Notes: a model not told the origin generated them from the sequence alone. Shown: positions 12,499 through 25,124, counted from the first letter of the stretch. The stretch is 64,000 nt of DNA from Garcia nutans (GCA_947685225.1 CANTUV010000035.1:317501-381500), one strand, 5' to 3'. A program made the numbers and translations.

Positions 12499-15396
12499 AT
12501 GGTGTCTCGGATGCATCAGTATGCATAGGATAGTGCAAAGAGTATGGCTCCTAACGAGGGTAGAGTTGGAGCTGGTGTTGTGTCAGCTGGTAAGGCATCT
12601 ATTTCTGTGCCTGTTAGACCTGCAGCTGATGAGATTTCGTCGCGCTGGATACGACATATGGTGGAGCTGTTGAGGCAGGCTCCGGTTTAACAGTCACAGT
12701 CGCCGCCACAGCTGCAACCGCAGTTGTCTACGAGAAAGTATGATAAGCTGAGGAAGTTTAGAGCTGAGGACTTTGTGGGTACTACAGATCCTACTGTAGC
12801 AGAGTAGTGGCTGGACAAGGTCCACAGAGTGTTCATCCAGCTGCAGGCCAGTACGGAGGAAAAGTTTAATTATGCCAGATCTATATTACAGAGGGATGCA
12901 TATAAGTGGTGAAAGACGGTTCTACATGCTATGGTTGATCCACTAGTCCTGACCTATGATGATTTTCTGCGTAAATTTGAGAAAAAGTATACTCCGAGGG
13001 AGTATAAGGATGCAAAGAAGATGGAGTTTCTGAGTTTGAAGTAGAATACCAAGACAGTGACAAAGTATGAGATAAAGTTTATCTAGCTGAGTTAGTATGA
13101 TGGCGGGACATATATGATGAGATCGACCGGTGCCGAAGGTTTGAGGAGGGGCTGAGACCTTCTATTATGTGTATTATAGTAGGCTCTCAATATCAGGACT
13201 TTTCTCAGTTGATTGCAGCTGCTAAGAGTGTTGAGAGAGCATAGGATCTTGCAACAGCTGCTAGGGTTGAGGAGATCAGAGCTAGAAGATCCCAGAGTGA
13301 GGCAGAGTCTTCATCAGTGAAGAGAGGTCGAGGGAGATATTTTTAGAGGTTCAGTAGGAGCTAGGGACAGTTTGACAGGTCAGTACAACAGCAGAGATAG
13401 AGATAAAGACTTGCAGTTTCAGTGGCTAGTGCTCTGACCCCAGTTGCTCAGAGACTTACTCCACCTATCTGTATTCATTGTGGTAGAATACATTGAGGTA
13501 TCTACTAGAGTAGAGGTGCATTAATAGTGTGTTTCAAATGTGGATTGCTAGACCATTTTATCATAGATTGTCCAGAGCCACCAGAGGATAGACAGATAGA
13601 TACTGAAGCTTCTCGATTCAGTGTTAGAGGGGGTCATGGTGACAGAGCTTTTGATAAAAGTGGCTAATTTGGGACTGGTTAGAGAGGTGGTTTCACAGCT
13701 GGGGGTAGACCAGATGAGGCAGGGCCATCACAGTGAGTTTATGTGATGCAGAGCCAGCCAGATGTTTCAACTGTTATTGCTGGTATTTTTTTTATTATGT
13801 ACTTCAGTTCTTGCATTGATAGACCTTGGGTCAACTCATTCATACATCAGTACATCTATCTTGCCTATGAGTAATTTGTATTTCGAGTCCCTAGAATTTG
13901 ATATTTTGATCATAAATCCTTTAGGGCATAACATTATGGTTAACAGCGTGCACTGAGACAGTCCGATTGTGATTCAGGATGATGAGTTTCTTAGTGACCT
14001 AATTGAAATGCCTTTTAGAGAGTATGATCTGATTTTGGGCATGGATTGGTTATCCAGACATGGGGCTGTGGTACATTGTCAGCAAAAATATGTTACCCTG
14101 AGAACACATTATGGTAGGGATGTGATGGTATTTAGTGAGTTGATGTACCTTTCATCCATGTTTGTTTTAGCTATTTCAGCTAGAAGGATGATTTGAAAGG
14201 GATGTGAGGCTTTATCTTGCTCATATTGTAGATACTAGAGTTATGAGGTCCTAGCTTGACTGTATACCCCTAGTTGTCGAGTTTTCAGATATTTTTCCTA
14301 ATGAGTTGTCAGGGGTACCTTCTGAGAGAGAGGTTGAGTTCGGTATTGATCTGTTGCCTTGTATCGCTCTCATTTCTATTACCCCTTATTAGATGACACC
14401 TGCTGAGTTGAGGGAGTTGAATGTGCAGTTGTAGGAGTTGCTAGATAAAGGGTTCATTCGCCTTAGTGTATCCCCATGAGGAGCACCTATTTTGTTTGTG
14501 AAGAAGAAGGATGACACCTTGAGATTGTGTATTGATTACCGACAATTGAAAAGGTGACCATCAAGAATAAGTATCTATTACCTCGGATAGATGATCTCTT
14601 TGATCAGTTGAAGGGAGCAACAATATTCTCTAAGATTGATCTGAGATCAGGGTACCATCAGTTGAGAGTCAGAGGTATAGATGTACCTAAGACAGCTTTC
14701 TGCACGAGGTATAAGCATTATGAGTTTCTGGTGATGCCTTTTGGATTGACAAATGCACCAACAGTATTTATGAATTTTATGAACAGGGTATTCAGACTAT
14801 ACTTAAATCAGTTTGTGTTGGTCTGCATTAATGATATTCCGGTGTATTCGCGTAATGAGAAGGATCATGACAAATATTTACTGATTGTATTGCAGACTCT
14901 GAGAGAGAAGCAGTTATATACTAAGTTGTCTAAGTGTGAGTTCTAGCTCTATCAGATGACTTTTCTCGATCATGTGGTTTCAGCAGAGGGTATTAAAGTT
15001 GATCTGAGTAACGTCGAGGCTATCTTGAATTGGAGTCCACCGAAGACTGTGACAGAGATTAGAAGTTTTCTGGTATTGACAGGCTATTATCATCGATTTA
15101 TGAAGGATTTTTCTATGATAGCTACATCACTCACCAGATTACTTTGGAAGGGAGTTAGATTTGTGTGGACAGATCAGTGTCAGGCGAGTTTTGAGCAGCT
15201 GAGAGAGATATTAACTCAGGCTCATGTCCTTACCCTGCCTGTGAGAGATAAACCATATGTGATATACTGTGATGTTTCACATAGTAGTTTAGGTTATGTT
15301 TTGATATAGGAGAGTAGATTCATTGCTTATGCCTCTCGACAGTTGAAGTCTCATGAGTTAAATTACCCGACTCATAATTTGGAGCTAGCATCCATA
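12499..15396 (+). pseudogene. Gypsy gag-pol relic, part 1 (Gag, protease, reverse transcriptase, start of RNase H)
   Basis: Read from ATG 12499 with many breaks. Gag homology includes YTPREYKDAKKMEFLSL and a CCHC zinc knuckle CFKCGLLDHFIIDCP near 13530. The protease segment near 13806-13850 reads ALIDLGSTHSYIS; the catalytic D-S/T-G triad is now D-L-G. Reverse transcriptase (about 14270-15000) has FSKIDLRSGYHQLRV and MPFGLTNAP, but the catalytic motif is CINDI where family members have an I-D-D core. The RNase H segment begins near 15200 and breaks at the solo LTR. A one-base deletion lies near 14550. At least 20 in-frame stops are present, most of them TAG where CAG or TGG is expected. Confidence 0.88.
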
Positions 15397-16968
15397 GTTT
15401 TTGTAATATCCCAATGTATGCCCTAGAAGTTTGAATATTATTGTTGTTTTAATTGGATTGAATGTATATGTTAATTTGAAAGAGAAAAGAATTTGTAAAG
15501 AAAGTGTGTATGTTGCATATATGGAAGTATAATTAACATATACATAAGTCAAATAGAAAGTCAATGGAGGAGGATATTTATTGTGTGAGTGTGAAATTAC
15601 TTAAATGGGCATATAAGAGACAAAAGGTTAGTTAAATGGTTAAGGGCATTGAAGTAATTTTCTTTTGGAAATCTCTTGGTGGAGATTTAAAGAGGAAAAG
15701 AAGGGTTGACTTGTGATTATTTTCTTCTCTTCTCATATGTGTGCCGGCCATTCAAGAAAGGAGAGAGCAAGAGAGGTGTTCTTGATGCTAGAAGCAAATT
15801 GAAGAGGAATCAAAGGGATTTGATTAAAGAATTGTGAAATTTCTTCATTTGAGGTAAGTTCTTTTCTTTGATTTCTTTATTCCTTTAAAGTGATATTGGA
15901 AGTAAATTTAGGATTTGTTGATTTGATGATGAGAGGTGTTTGTGATGTGCTTTCAAGTGTTAAAATTGATTTTTAGTTAAGAGTTTAAATAAGTGTTGTG
16001 GTTGGAAGTGGTGGATGTTGTTTTTGAAAGAGGGAAAAGGATGTTGGTTTTAGGGTTTTGGAAATGGTAAGTGATAAATTATATTGTGTTATTTTGGATT
16101 AGGTTTTGGAAGAAGGTGATTTGCTCTAATTTGAGAAGTGAAGAATTCTTGGAGAAAAGAAAGTGTTTAGAGTTGTATAATTGGTGCAAAAGGTAAGTAC
16201 AAACTATATGGTTACAAACATGCATATGTTGTATAATCTTAAAACACTTTTGTTTGTAAATGTGATAAGGTATCAAATGTATTGTTAATGAATGTTGGTG
16301 ATGAAAATATTGTGATGAGCATGTAAAATAATTGCTAATAATGTTGATTATGTCCATTTGAATGAGGTTATGTTGTGTACAATGTGTTTTAAGTTAACCA
16401 AAAGAAATTTGGCTACATTTAGGGTCTATGCATGAGAGACACGTAATTTGGGGCGGTCGCGACTTAGGTCGGGCTTCTGACCGCGAAACCTACTGTGATA
16501 AGGTTTCATCTTGTAATTGTATGGAGCGGTCGTATTCAGGTGAGGTGCGACCGCTAGAAAGGTTCTGTTCACCTTATTGGAAGTAACCTAATCTTGCAAC
16601 AAGATTCTCAAATACATGTTAAATAGATCATCCATTTGAGTTGTCAATGATCAAAATAGAGATCATTTGTCTAACATCATTGTTGAATCATAAAATGTGA
16701 GATGATATGGAATGTGATTTAAAGTCATTGTTATTGGCTATGATGATTTAATTGAATGAAACAAGGCATGATTGCCAATATGATAATGAGAAGTGATAAT
16801 GGAATTGATAATGCATATGATATCACATGAACAAGGTTATGTTTTATGCATTGTGAATCTTGTGGATTGCAATGATGCTATATATATAGTGTGAAGGATA
16901 TGATGAAGTAATTGCTTATGTATAATTGAATAATGAAATATTATGATATGATTTGAGATATCATATAA

Positions 16969-17170
16969 TGTGAAGTCATTGTTATTGACTATGATGATTC
17001 AAATATAATGTGAAGTCATTGTTATTGACTATGATGATTCAAATATAATGTGAAGTCATTGTTATTGACTATGATGACTCAAATATGAGGTGAAGCCATT
17101 GTGATTGGCTATGATGATTCAAAGGAAATGTGACGCCATTGTTATTGGCTATGATAATTCAATTGAGAAT
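16969..17170 (+). repeat. 40-bp tandem repeat, about five units, inside solo LTR 1
   Basis: Units containing TGAAGTCATTGTTATTGACT start at 16971, 17011, 17051, 17091 and 17131, exactly 40 bases apart. The last two have diverged (GAAGCCATTGTGATTGGC). A degenerate older unit lies near 16718. Confidence 0.9.
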
Positions 17171-17194
17171 AAAATTGATAAATGAATGGTATAG

Positions 17195-17482
17195 CTAATG
17201 TGTTATTCCATTTTCAGAGTTTGTTGTTGGTGGCATGCCTAATAAGTGTAACAATCTCTTGAAGTTAGGTTGGATTGAATCCTTGAAGCCTAATTGAGAT
17301 GTTACCACCCTTGAAGCTAGGTTGGGTTGGTTCTTGAAGCCAAGTTGGGTTGAAGCTTAGCATGCTTTGCTCCCCTTGAAGCTTGGTTGAACCTAATCCT
17401 TGAAGTCTAGTTGGGTCTATGATATTGATAAATGTGATGATAAAACCAAAGCATTTACTCTGAAAATTGAATGGCATATTAG
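17195..17482 (+). other. Conserved inverted repeat around variable loop, solo LTR 1
   Basis: Left arm 17195-17221 and right arm 17456-17482 pair at about 22 of 27 positions. The loop holds CTTGAAGC...GGTTGGGTTG repeats unlike the loop repeats in the gypsy LTR, while the arms are clearly related. Confidence 0.65.
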
Positions 17483-18353
17483 TGTGTTGTTTTGGGCCCG
17501 AGTCTGTCTTTGTTGTCAATATGAAATTTAAATGTTGAAATACCGAATAATGAGATTTATGGCTGCCTTTATTGGAAGTGTAATTCATGATTGATGAATT
17601 GTGAATAAAATGATGTTATGAAGTATAATTGTGTAATATGTGTATTGATATATTGAAAGTGAATATGGTTTGAGGAGCTTTGATGAGAAATGAGTTTATG
17701 AAAATGTTGTATGAGGTGTAAAATGTATATGAATGTGGAATTTGTGAGAATTGTTTTCATAAAGGTTTGGATAGGTCATTGAATGGTGTTTTGTTAAAAT
17801 AATGTATATGCATATGTATATGAGATAAAAAGGGTAAGTATTGTGTTGCGAGTGTTCTATGTAATTATGTATCTAATTTATGAAATTAGTGGAAGTATAT
17901 GAAGAATGCATTGAGAAAGGAAAACATGGTAAGAGAACAATAAAATATGATGCTAAAAATATGAGGTATGAATCTTTTGTAAACTATAACTTAATAAAGT
18001 ACATTTTAATAATTGTTTATATTACTAAGCTTTCGGGCTTAGCGCGGTTGGGTAATCGCGCAGGTGGTTGCGGTTGATCTGGAGGTCTAGCTACTATGCC
18101 ACGTGAAGAGTAAAAGTGTCTCGAGACCAACTAGAAGGTGATGCATTCATATATGATTTTTAATTATGTTGCATTTATAATATGAATTATGGTTTTTTGT
18201 AAATGTATTTTAAAGTAATGTAAAATTGTATGAATTCGGATAAAGGTTTTTAAATTGAAATTAGACGTGACATTCTTATACTTTATATACGTATTGTATG
18301 TATACTAAGTATATGTACGGTACTTATATGGAGTATCAGGGTGTTACAGTTTT

Positions 18354-20104
18354 TGTATTGAAGATTTGGCGGTATTACTTGTATGGGGAGAAGTATTTTA
18401 TTTATATGAATCACAAGTGTTTAAAGTACCTGGGTGTTTAGAGAGAGCTGAATCTTCGACAGAGACGGTGATTAGAGTTGATTAACTATGACTGTCTGAT
18501 TGATTATCATCCCTGGTAAGGAAAATATTATTGTTGATGCATTGAGTCAGAAGTCTTTGGTAGGTTTGACTGCTTATTCTCTCTTGTTGCTTGTTGACTT
18601 GAGAGCGTTGCATGCCAGATTTGAGTCTTGTGATGATGGTGCATTGATATGCTCAGTTGCAATTTAGGTCAGTATTGTTAGATTAGGTTAGGGAGGCTCA
18701 AATGGCAGATGAAAAAATTCAAGAGATTGTATTGGATGCCAAAAGGAGGAGAGTCGAGACTTTCTTGTGAGAGATGATGATAGTCTATGGTACAGAGATA
18801 GATTGTGTATTCTTGATGATTCAAGATTAAAGAGGATGATATTAGATAAAGCACACTAGTCACTCTATGCTATGCATCCTGGTAGTACCAAAATGTATCA
18901 AGATTTAGAGCAACATTATTGGTGGTCAGGTATGAAGAGGGACATAGCAGGGTTTGTATCCAGATGTCTCACTTGCCAGAGAGTGAAGGCTGAGCACCAG
19001 GTTCCTTCAGGTTTGCTCCAGCCATTATTAGTGCTAGAGTGAAAATAGGAGCGAGTTACGATGAATTTTGTGACTTGACTATTTTTTTACCCAGAAAAAG
19101 CATGATGCAATCTGAGTGGTTGTGGATCGGATGATGAAGATAACTTATTTTCTTCTAGTTCGAATGGATTATTCTTTGAAGAGGCTAGTTGAGTTGTATA
19201 TCAGTGAGAAAGTGAGGTTACATGGAGTCTTAGTTTCTTTGGTGTCGGACCGAGATTATCGGTTTACTTTGAGGTTTTGGAGGAGTTTGCAGGATACTTT
19301 GGGTTCTCTATTATATTTTAGCACTACTTTTCATCCTCAGACAGTTGAGCAGTCAGAAAGAGTGTTACAGATTTTAGAGGTTATATTGAGGAGATGTATC
19401 ATTAATTTCACTGGGAGCTGAGACGTATTTTTGCCACTGATTGAGTTTGCATATAACAACAGCCATCAATTCGGTATTGGAATGGCTCTTTATGAGGCAT
19501 TGTATGATAGAAAATGCAGGACACCTTTGTGTTGAGATGAGGTTGGAGAAGATAAATTAGTCAATCCCAATTTGATTAAATAAACAAAAGAGAAAGTGAA
19601 GGTGATTCGAAGTCATCTGAAAGTAGCTTCTGACCGACAGAAATCCTATACGGACTTGAAGAGAATAGATATAGAGTTCAGTGTGGGAGACAGAGTATTC
19701 TTAAAGGTGTCACCTTAGAAGAAGATTTTGAGATTTGGCTGCAAAAAAAGTTGAGTTCTCATTTTATAGGACCATATGAGATGCTAGAGAGAGTTGGTTC
19801 GATGGCTTATAGATTGACTTTGATGCCTGAGTTGGATCAAATTCATAATGTCTTCCATATATCTATGCTTCGAAAATACTGGTCAGACCCATCTCATATC
19901 TTGTCAATGGAATACATTGAGATAAGTCCGGATCTGACTTATGAGGAAGAACCAATGGCGATCTTGGCATGAGAAGTGAAAGAGTTGAGGAATAAGAAAG
20001 TACCACTTGTGAAAGTCTTTTGAAAGAATCATGCCACTGAGGAGGCGGCATGGGAGAGTGAGCATATAATGCGGAACCAATATCTCCAGTTATTCCAGAC
20101 TTAA
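18354..20104 (+). pseudogene. Gypsy pol relic, part 2 (RNase H end, integrase, chromodomain-like tail)
   Basis: It continues the RNase H reading at IWRYYLYGEKYFIYMNHKCL. The integrase zinc-binding region has HPGSTKMYQDLEQHYWW and SRCLTCQRVKAEHQ (about 18868-19000). The core has MNFVT where an Asp is expected, then VSDRDYRFT and HPQTVEQSERV. The C-terminal part (19750-20104) has FIGPYEMLERVGSMAYRL, HNVFHISMLRKY, DLTYEEEP and an EEAAWESEH chromodomain-like end, which points to a chromovirus of Tekay/Del type. Stops and frameshifts occur throughout; the first acidic residue of the integrase core reads as Asn. Confidence 0.87.
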
Positions 20105-20136
20105 GAGCAGATAATTTCAAGAACGAAATTTATTTT

Positions 20137-20149
20137 TAGAGGAGAGAAT
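20137..20149 (+). other. Polypurine tract of the gypsy element
   Basis: TAGAGGAGAGAAT lies directly before the 3' LTR start at 20150, the expected place for plus-strand priming. Confidence 0.75.
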
Positions 20150-21820
20150 TGTAATATCTCAAATTTTTAAAAATTTTTAATTAATTTTTAAAAATTTGAT
20201 AAAATAAATTATAATTTAATTGGATAAAATAAATAAATAATTTTAAATAAAAAATGAAGAGATTTTAAATGAAAAAGTAAAATATATATGTGATATATAT
20301 ACAAAATATAAATAACATATAAAAGTCATAAAAAAAGTCAATACTTTTTAAAAGAAAAGTCAAAAGTCAAAGTAAAAGGGGTATTTTGATAATTAAATCT
20401 TAGAAATTTAAAATTATTAAATTAATTTAAAAATAAATAATTTTTGAATGAAAGAGGTATTTTGGGATTTTAATTAAATAAATAAATACCCCTTTTACTT
20501 TGGGTAATGATATGTGGATTATGTGAAATTACCTAAAATATTTGGGTAATGAGTTTTAAGGTAAAATGTGATGAATTGATATTGATATAAATGAGAAAAG
20601 TGAGAAAAGCGAGAAAAAGATGAGAAAATAAGGCAATGTGTCTAATTGTTAATGAAAATGTGGCAATATGCTTAGTTTGATCATAAAAAAATGAGAAAGA
20701 GATTAATAATGAGAAATATGAAATAATTGTTTTTCTAGTGTGTTATTTAATTTACAGAGTTTTGTGTTTGGTGGCATGCTTTTGAGGTTATCCTCAGTAT
20801 TTCCCTTCAAGCTAGATGCTGGGCATCACTATGATTTGCCTTCTGGTTAGGCATTGGACCTTACTTGCCTCCGGGTTAGATGCTGAACATCACTATGATT
20901 TACCTTCGGACTAGACGCTGGATGTTATTTACCTTCGAGCTAGAGACTGGGTGTTATTATGGATCAAAACAGTAACTCTAAAATTTAAATAACATATTAG
21001 ATTCTTTGAGCCCATGCTTGTGTTTGTTATTATGTGTATTGTGAATTGTAAATAATTGAGAAATATGTTAAAATGAAATGGTGTGAGATATGATATACAT
21101 ATGCATTGTGCATTGACATTACATTTGAGCTTTATTGTTATCAAAGTTACTAAATTTTTGGCTTAGCTTGATTGAAATTTATCGCGCAGGTGACATAGTA
21201 GATCCGGCTAATCCTGGTAGTTTTCCTAGATCGGGTCAGGTCTAGATTTAAGAGTTTACCAGTAAAGTTGACTTTGGGTCGTCAAGATTAGAGATACTGC
21301 CAGCATTTATATATATTTTATATTATCTTATATTTTGGAGATTATGTATATTATATTATATTTTCAGTGTATATATGTTATAAATTAAAAATAATGTTTT
21401 GGATAAAAATTTGTGATGTGGATTTTGTATATGCTTTGATATGTAGATATATAAACATGTATATATATTTTGAGAAAATGTGGAGATATTGAGGAGAATG
21501 GATGAAATGTAATTTTAGATTTTTTGAGAGTGTTTTTATACAGGTTATATTGTGTTGTTAATTTGGAAATATCTAAATTACAGATAAAATTTCGGCGAAT
21601 TTTTTTCAGAAATTTTTTTAAAAAATACTTATTTTAAAACATATGATTTATAATAATATTATTTGTTATTTAAATATATATTTTAAAATATTTAAGATTT
21701 TAAATTTGAAAAGTGAAAATTTTTATTAAACTGGTCTGTGATATTTTTTGTATCATATATGCATATTTTACATATATTAAATATATGTATTATACATATA
21801 TAAAATATAAGGGTGTTACA
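20150..21820 (+). repeat. 3' LTR of the gypsy element, internally deleted (about 1.67 kb)
   Basis: It starts TGTAATATCTC and ends GGGTGTTACA. It aligns with the 5' LTR except for a missing block equal to about 9690-11055 of that copy. The deletion junction near 20480-20510 reads AAATAAATACCCCTTTTACTT. Single-base differences are frequent, so the two LTRs have been diverging for a long time. Confidence 0.85.
20735..21000 (+). other. Conserved inverted repeat around variable loop, gypsy 3' LTR
   Basis: Left arm 20735-20761 and right arm 20974-21000 pair at about 22 of 27 positions. The loop carries decayed copies of the same repeats as the 5' LTR loop. Confidence 0.65.
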
Positions 21821-22000
21821 ATATTATAGTAAAAAATAATACTAATAAATGATTTTCTTAATATTGATGAAATAGTTGAAGTAAACACTTAAAAGGGAAT
21901 GGAGGAAGTAATATTTAGATATTTTGTGGACCATATTTATATGCATTATATATACACTTTGTTTTATTATTTTTTTAATATAGCATTTATATAACAATAT

Positions 22001-22264
22001 TCTCTTCGTCCCGCTGAAATCGTCACTTTCAATTTATACACATCTATAAAAAAAATATTAAATTTTGTACATATTATATAAACTTATTTTAACTAAAATG
22101 CTCTTTTTATTAATACCATGCTTTTATTTCATTAATTAAATAATTAATGATAATGGTATAGTTAAATAAAACTTAATTAATTTTTATTGATTATATAAAG
22201 TAATAATTTGAGAAGAATAAATATTTTTTTATAAAAATAATAATTTTTAAAAAACAGAGGGAGT
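22001..22264. mobile_element. Stowaway-like MITE (about 264 bp)
   Basis: The left end is CTCTTCGTCCCGCTGAAATC and the right end, read on the minus strand, is TACTCCCTCTGTTTTTTAA. Size and CTCYYTCKGT ends fit plant mariner-like MITEs. The TA duplication is clear only on the right. Confidence 0.5.
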
Positions 22265-22583
22265 ACTATAGTTTTATTTATAAAGACTCAATATTTTTAT
22301 ATTTTATGTTTAAATTATTTTAAAATTTATGTTATATAATATTTTCATATAATTTTTAATATATCTATAACATAGTTTTCAATTGTTATATTTAAACGTC
22401 AATATATTTCCACTTTTTTTTTTCCATTTTTACAGTAAATTAAACGTACCTTATATTAATGTATTTTTTTTTGTAAAGAATAATATAAAATATTAATTAG
22501 TTAGAAGTAACATATCTCTTCTCCAAATTATCGCTCAATGTAAAAGTACAGAAACAAAAAAAAAACATAAATAGGCGTTGAAA

Positions 22584-22584
<1 letters not shown>

Positions 22585-22617
<33 letters not shown>
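22585..22617. repeat. (AAT)n microsatellite
   Basis: About 11 units in intergenic DNA. Confidence 0.9.
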
Positions 22618-23462
22618 CCCTTGGATCTCATTTTAATTTATTTAATCCCTTTTTAGGACTTAGATTTAAGTGGCAGTGGATAAGATTATTTGAATGGATG
22701 TATGAAAAGCTAATAATTTTTGAAAAAATAAAAGTTAAATATATATTAAAATATTATTTAAATATAAGAATTAAACTAATAAATGGTAGTGATTGAGTGT
22801 GGACATCTATGAATCTGAATTAAAACGAAATTAGATCATAGAAATTAACAAGAAATAAATTGACTGGTTGATCTATTAATTAAAAGTCAAAAGTGAGAAT
22901 GATTGGTAGTTACATTCTCTATCAACAAATATAGAGAAAATTATGTTTCACAGTTTCACTGCTAATTAATATTTATATGATCCTCTCTATTTAATTTTTT
23001 TATATATAAATATATATTTTTGAAGCAAAATAATGCCTGTCTACGTTAGCTTTCATCATCACTTTAGCAAGCTCCATCCATGGTTAAGGATAAATACAAT
23101 TAACCTTAATTATATATCCATCTAATCAAGGCGTTGAAATCCTATAAATTATATTATTATAAAGTAAAACACAATAATTAAACTTAAATAATTATAAATT
23201 TAATTAACCCATCAATTTAATTATAACATATTTTACAAAGTAAGAAAAATAATCTTTATGGTAATTAATTATAATAAATTATTTTATAATATATCTTAAT
23301 TAATTAAGATCCCACATATTAAGTAATAATAAATATTATAATTTTTATTAACATGTGCTTCATTTTCACTAATTATTTTATAATATGTTTAAATGAGCAT
23401 TTCAATTAAAATTAAAATATTTTTTTATTATTTAATATATGCTTCCGAGGCATATATTAAAA

Positions 23463-23720
23463 AATCTAATTTATTTCATTTTAAATACTAATATTTTTAA
23501 AAAAATTACTTATATTAAAAAAAATAAAATTATCAGTTTATTTTTAATTAATAATTTTTTTAATATTTACACTGTCATTATTATTAATGATGTTATTAAA
23601 TATAAATAATAAATTAGTAAATAAAATAAAAAATTTTATACTGAAATTATTAAACATTAAATATTTTAGATTAAATTTAAAATTTTAAAATGTCATCTAA
23701 AATGAAATGGAAGGAGTCTA
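23463..23720. repeat. Possible MITE, about 258 bp
   Basis: TTTATTTCATTTTAAATACT near the left end and, on the minus strand at the right end, TCCATTTCATTTTAGATGAC form an imperfect terminal inverted repeat. No target duplication was identified. Confidence 0.35.
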
Positions 23721-25074
23721 TTGTTTAATGTGCATTGTCTAATTTAAAAGTGTGTTTTTTTTTTTAAAAAAAATAAGAGGCGTAACTATCCAAGCTGGAA
23801 CCATATATTTCAATTTTAGCCAGAAAAATCGAGCCACACTTTATGTTTAATGCCTAGATTTCGCTACGTGTCGACAAGTGTCGTTCCTTGATCCAATGGA
23901 CGAAGTCAACTCCTTTTTTTTAAATGAATTTTTTTTCTATTACTATTTGACAATTGTCTCTCTTCTGAGTAATAAAGTGTTGAAGCTATGAAGTAAAGAG
24001 GGAAATGGCAACAAAAAGAGAAGGGCTGTACTCAATCTGTGGAACCAAATTCAAACTCATTGAAAATCTGGTGTTAATTCCATCAACCTCTATCTAACTA
24101 TTAACTAATAATTATTATATTTTCTTAATTATCAGTCAAATATTATTTTATTTATATTTCCCCAATATTATGGTTTTCTAAGGTCAAAATATATTTACTA
24201 TTTATGTATTATTTCTTGCTTTACTTCTTCATCTTTCTAATTACATAAATTTTGTAAAAAAAAATGTAATTAGTAAGTCCCTAGAAGAACTTAATTATTA
24301 ATTAATATTGGATTAACATTAGTACATTATAATTAATTATTAATTATAATTAATTATTAACTTCATAATTAATTACTATAATGTATATAGATATGGATAA
24401 ATCTTGGATTTTAATCTGAAGAAGATCTTGTCTCCCTGTTTGTTGTCTCCATGACATCTTCTATTTCAAAAGATTACACATGTAAGGGATAAAGAAAATT
24501 AATTAAATTTCAATTTGATGGCACATTTGCCTATTGCATGCATGCATTTGACCCTTATGATGAAGCATTACTAAATTTAATCAATTAAATTAATTACATA
24601 CATATATATATATAATGATTTAATTTAATTAATTTATTTTTTCCATGCATTAGCGTGTTGAGATATATGCATCATCATACTCGTGGAATTTCATGCAACA
24701 TTTGGTCATCATATATATATAATTAATTTTTTAAAAAAAAATTCATGGTAATTAATAATTAAAATTAATTTGATATATATACATAGATGTGTGCTTACAT
24801 AATGTAATACCAGTTGAGGTAATTACTTGTCGCCAATGTAGGGTTTGCTTTGTGGATGGGCTTACTGTATATATTCATCAAACTATATTATATACATGTC
24901 TTAATCTAAAAGTAGACTTAGATTATATAAATAATAAAAGAAAAATAAATAAATAAATAAATAAATAATATGGTTTAGTTATATGCAAAATTAAATGTTG
25001 TTAAATTGTTGTTGGAGAAGGTGGCAAAGCAAAGTTCCAACAAACTTTGAATATTTATATTAATTTGTGGATTC

Positions 25075-25122
<48 letters not shown>
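25075..25122. repeat. (TTA)n microsatellite, about 16 units
   Basis: An uninterrupted run in intergenic DNA. Confidence 0.92.

Positions 25123-25124
<2 letters not shown>

Larger units (their letters stand above)
15402..18348 (+). mobile_element. Solo LTR nested in the gypsy RNase H region, target duplication GTTTT
   Basis: A 2947-bp sequence starts TGTAATATCCC and ends GGGTGTTACA. It is flanked by GTTTT at 15397-15401 and 18349-18353. Removing it with one GTTTT rejoins the RNase H reading across the gap. No primer site, gag or pol lies inside, so it is a single LTR left after LTR-LTR recombination. It belongs to the same broad LTR type as the host element but is clearly diverged. It carries 40-bp tandem repeats, repeats of GAAGCTWGGTTGGGTTG type at about 17270-17420, and a perfect hairpin CTAAGC-TTTCGG-GCTTAG at 18025-18042. 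Confidence 0.9.
9360..21820 (+). mobile_element. Degenerate Ty3/gypsy LTR retrotransposon, chromovirus (Tekay/Del-like)
   Basis: The 5' LTR is 9360-12329 and the 3' LTR is 20150-21820. The order inside is primer binding site, Gag with CCHC knuckle, protease, reverse transcriptase, RNase H, integrase and a chromodomain-like C-terminus, which is Ty3/gypsy order. LTRs start TGTAATAT and end TGTTACA or TGTTATA. The flanking pentamers (ATGGT and ATATT) agree at only three of five positions, so the target duplication is decayed or lost. RNase H is interrupted by a solo LTR at 15402-18348. The 3' LTR lacks about 1.37 kb present in the 5' LTR (about 9690-11055). Many stops, frameshifts and lost catalytic residues show that the copy is dead. 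Confidence 0.9.
9193..21909. mobile_element. Split Stowaway/mariner-like MITE (9193-9359 and 21821-21909)
   Basis: The left end reads ACTTCCTCCATTC with CTTTTAAGTGTT a few bases further in. The right end at 21885-21909 is its reverse complement with few changes. The two outer pieces sum to 256 bp, a normal MITE size. The 12.5 kb between them is exactly the Ty3/gypsy element. CTYCCTCCRT ends followed by a TTTAAGTGT block are typical of plant mariner-like MITEs. The right copy has the expected TA at its edge; the left is changed to GA. Confidence 0.7.

Noticed and set aside
17265..17588. 107-codon minus-strand frame in solo LTR 1
   Set aside because: Shadow of the GGTTGGGTTG-type repeats in the LTR loop; repetitive translation, no domain.
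12331..20149. Endogenous pararetrovirus or other virus
   Set aside because: Domain order Gag-protease-RT-RNase H-integrase with LTRs and integrase chromodomain-like tail is a Ty3/gypsy retrotransposon; no movement or coat protein features.
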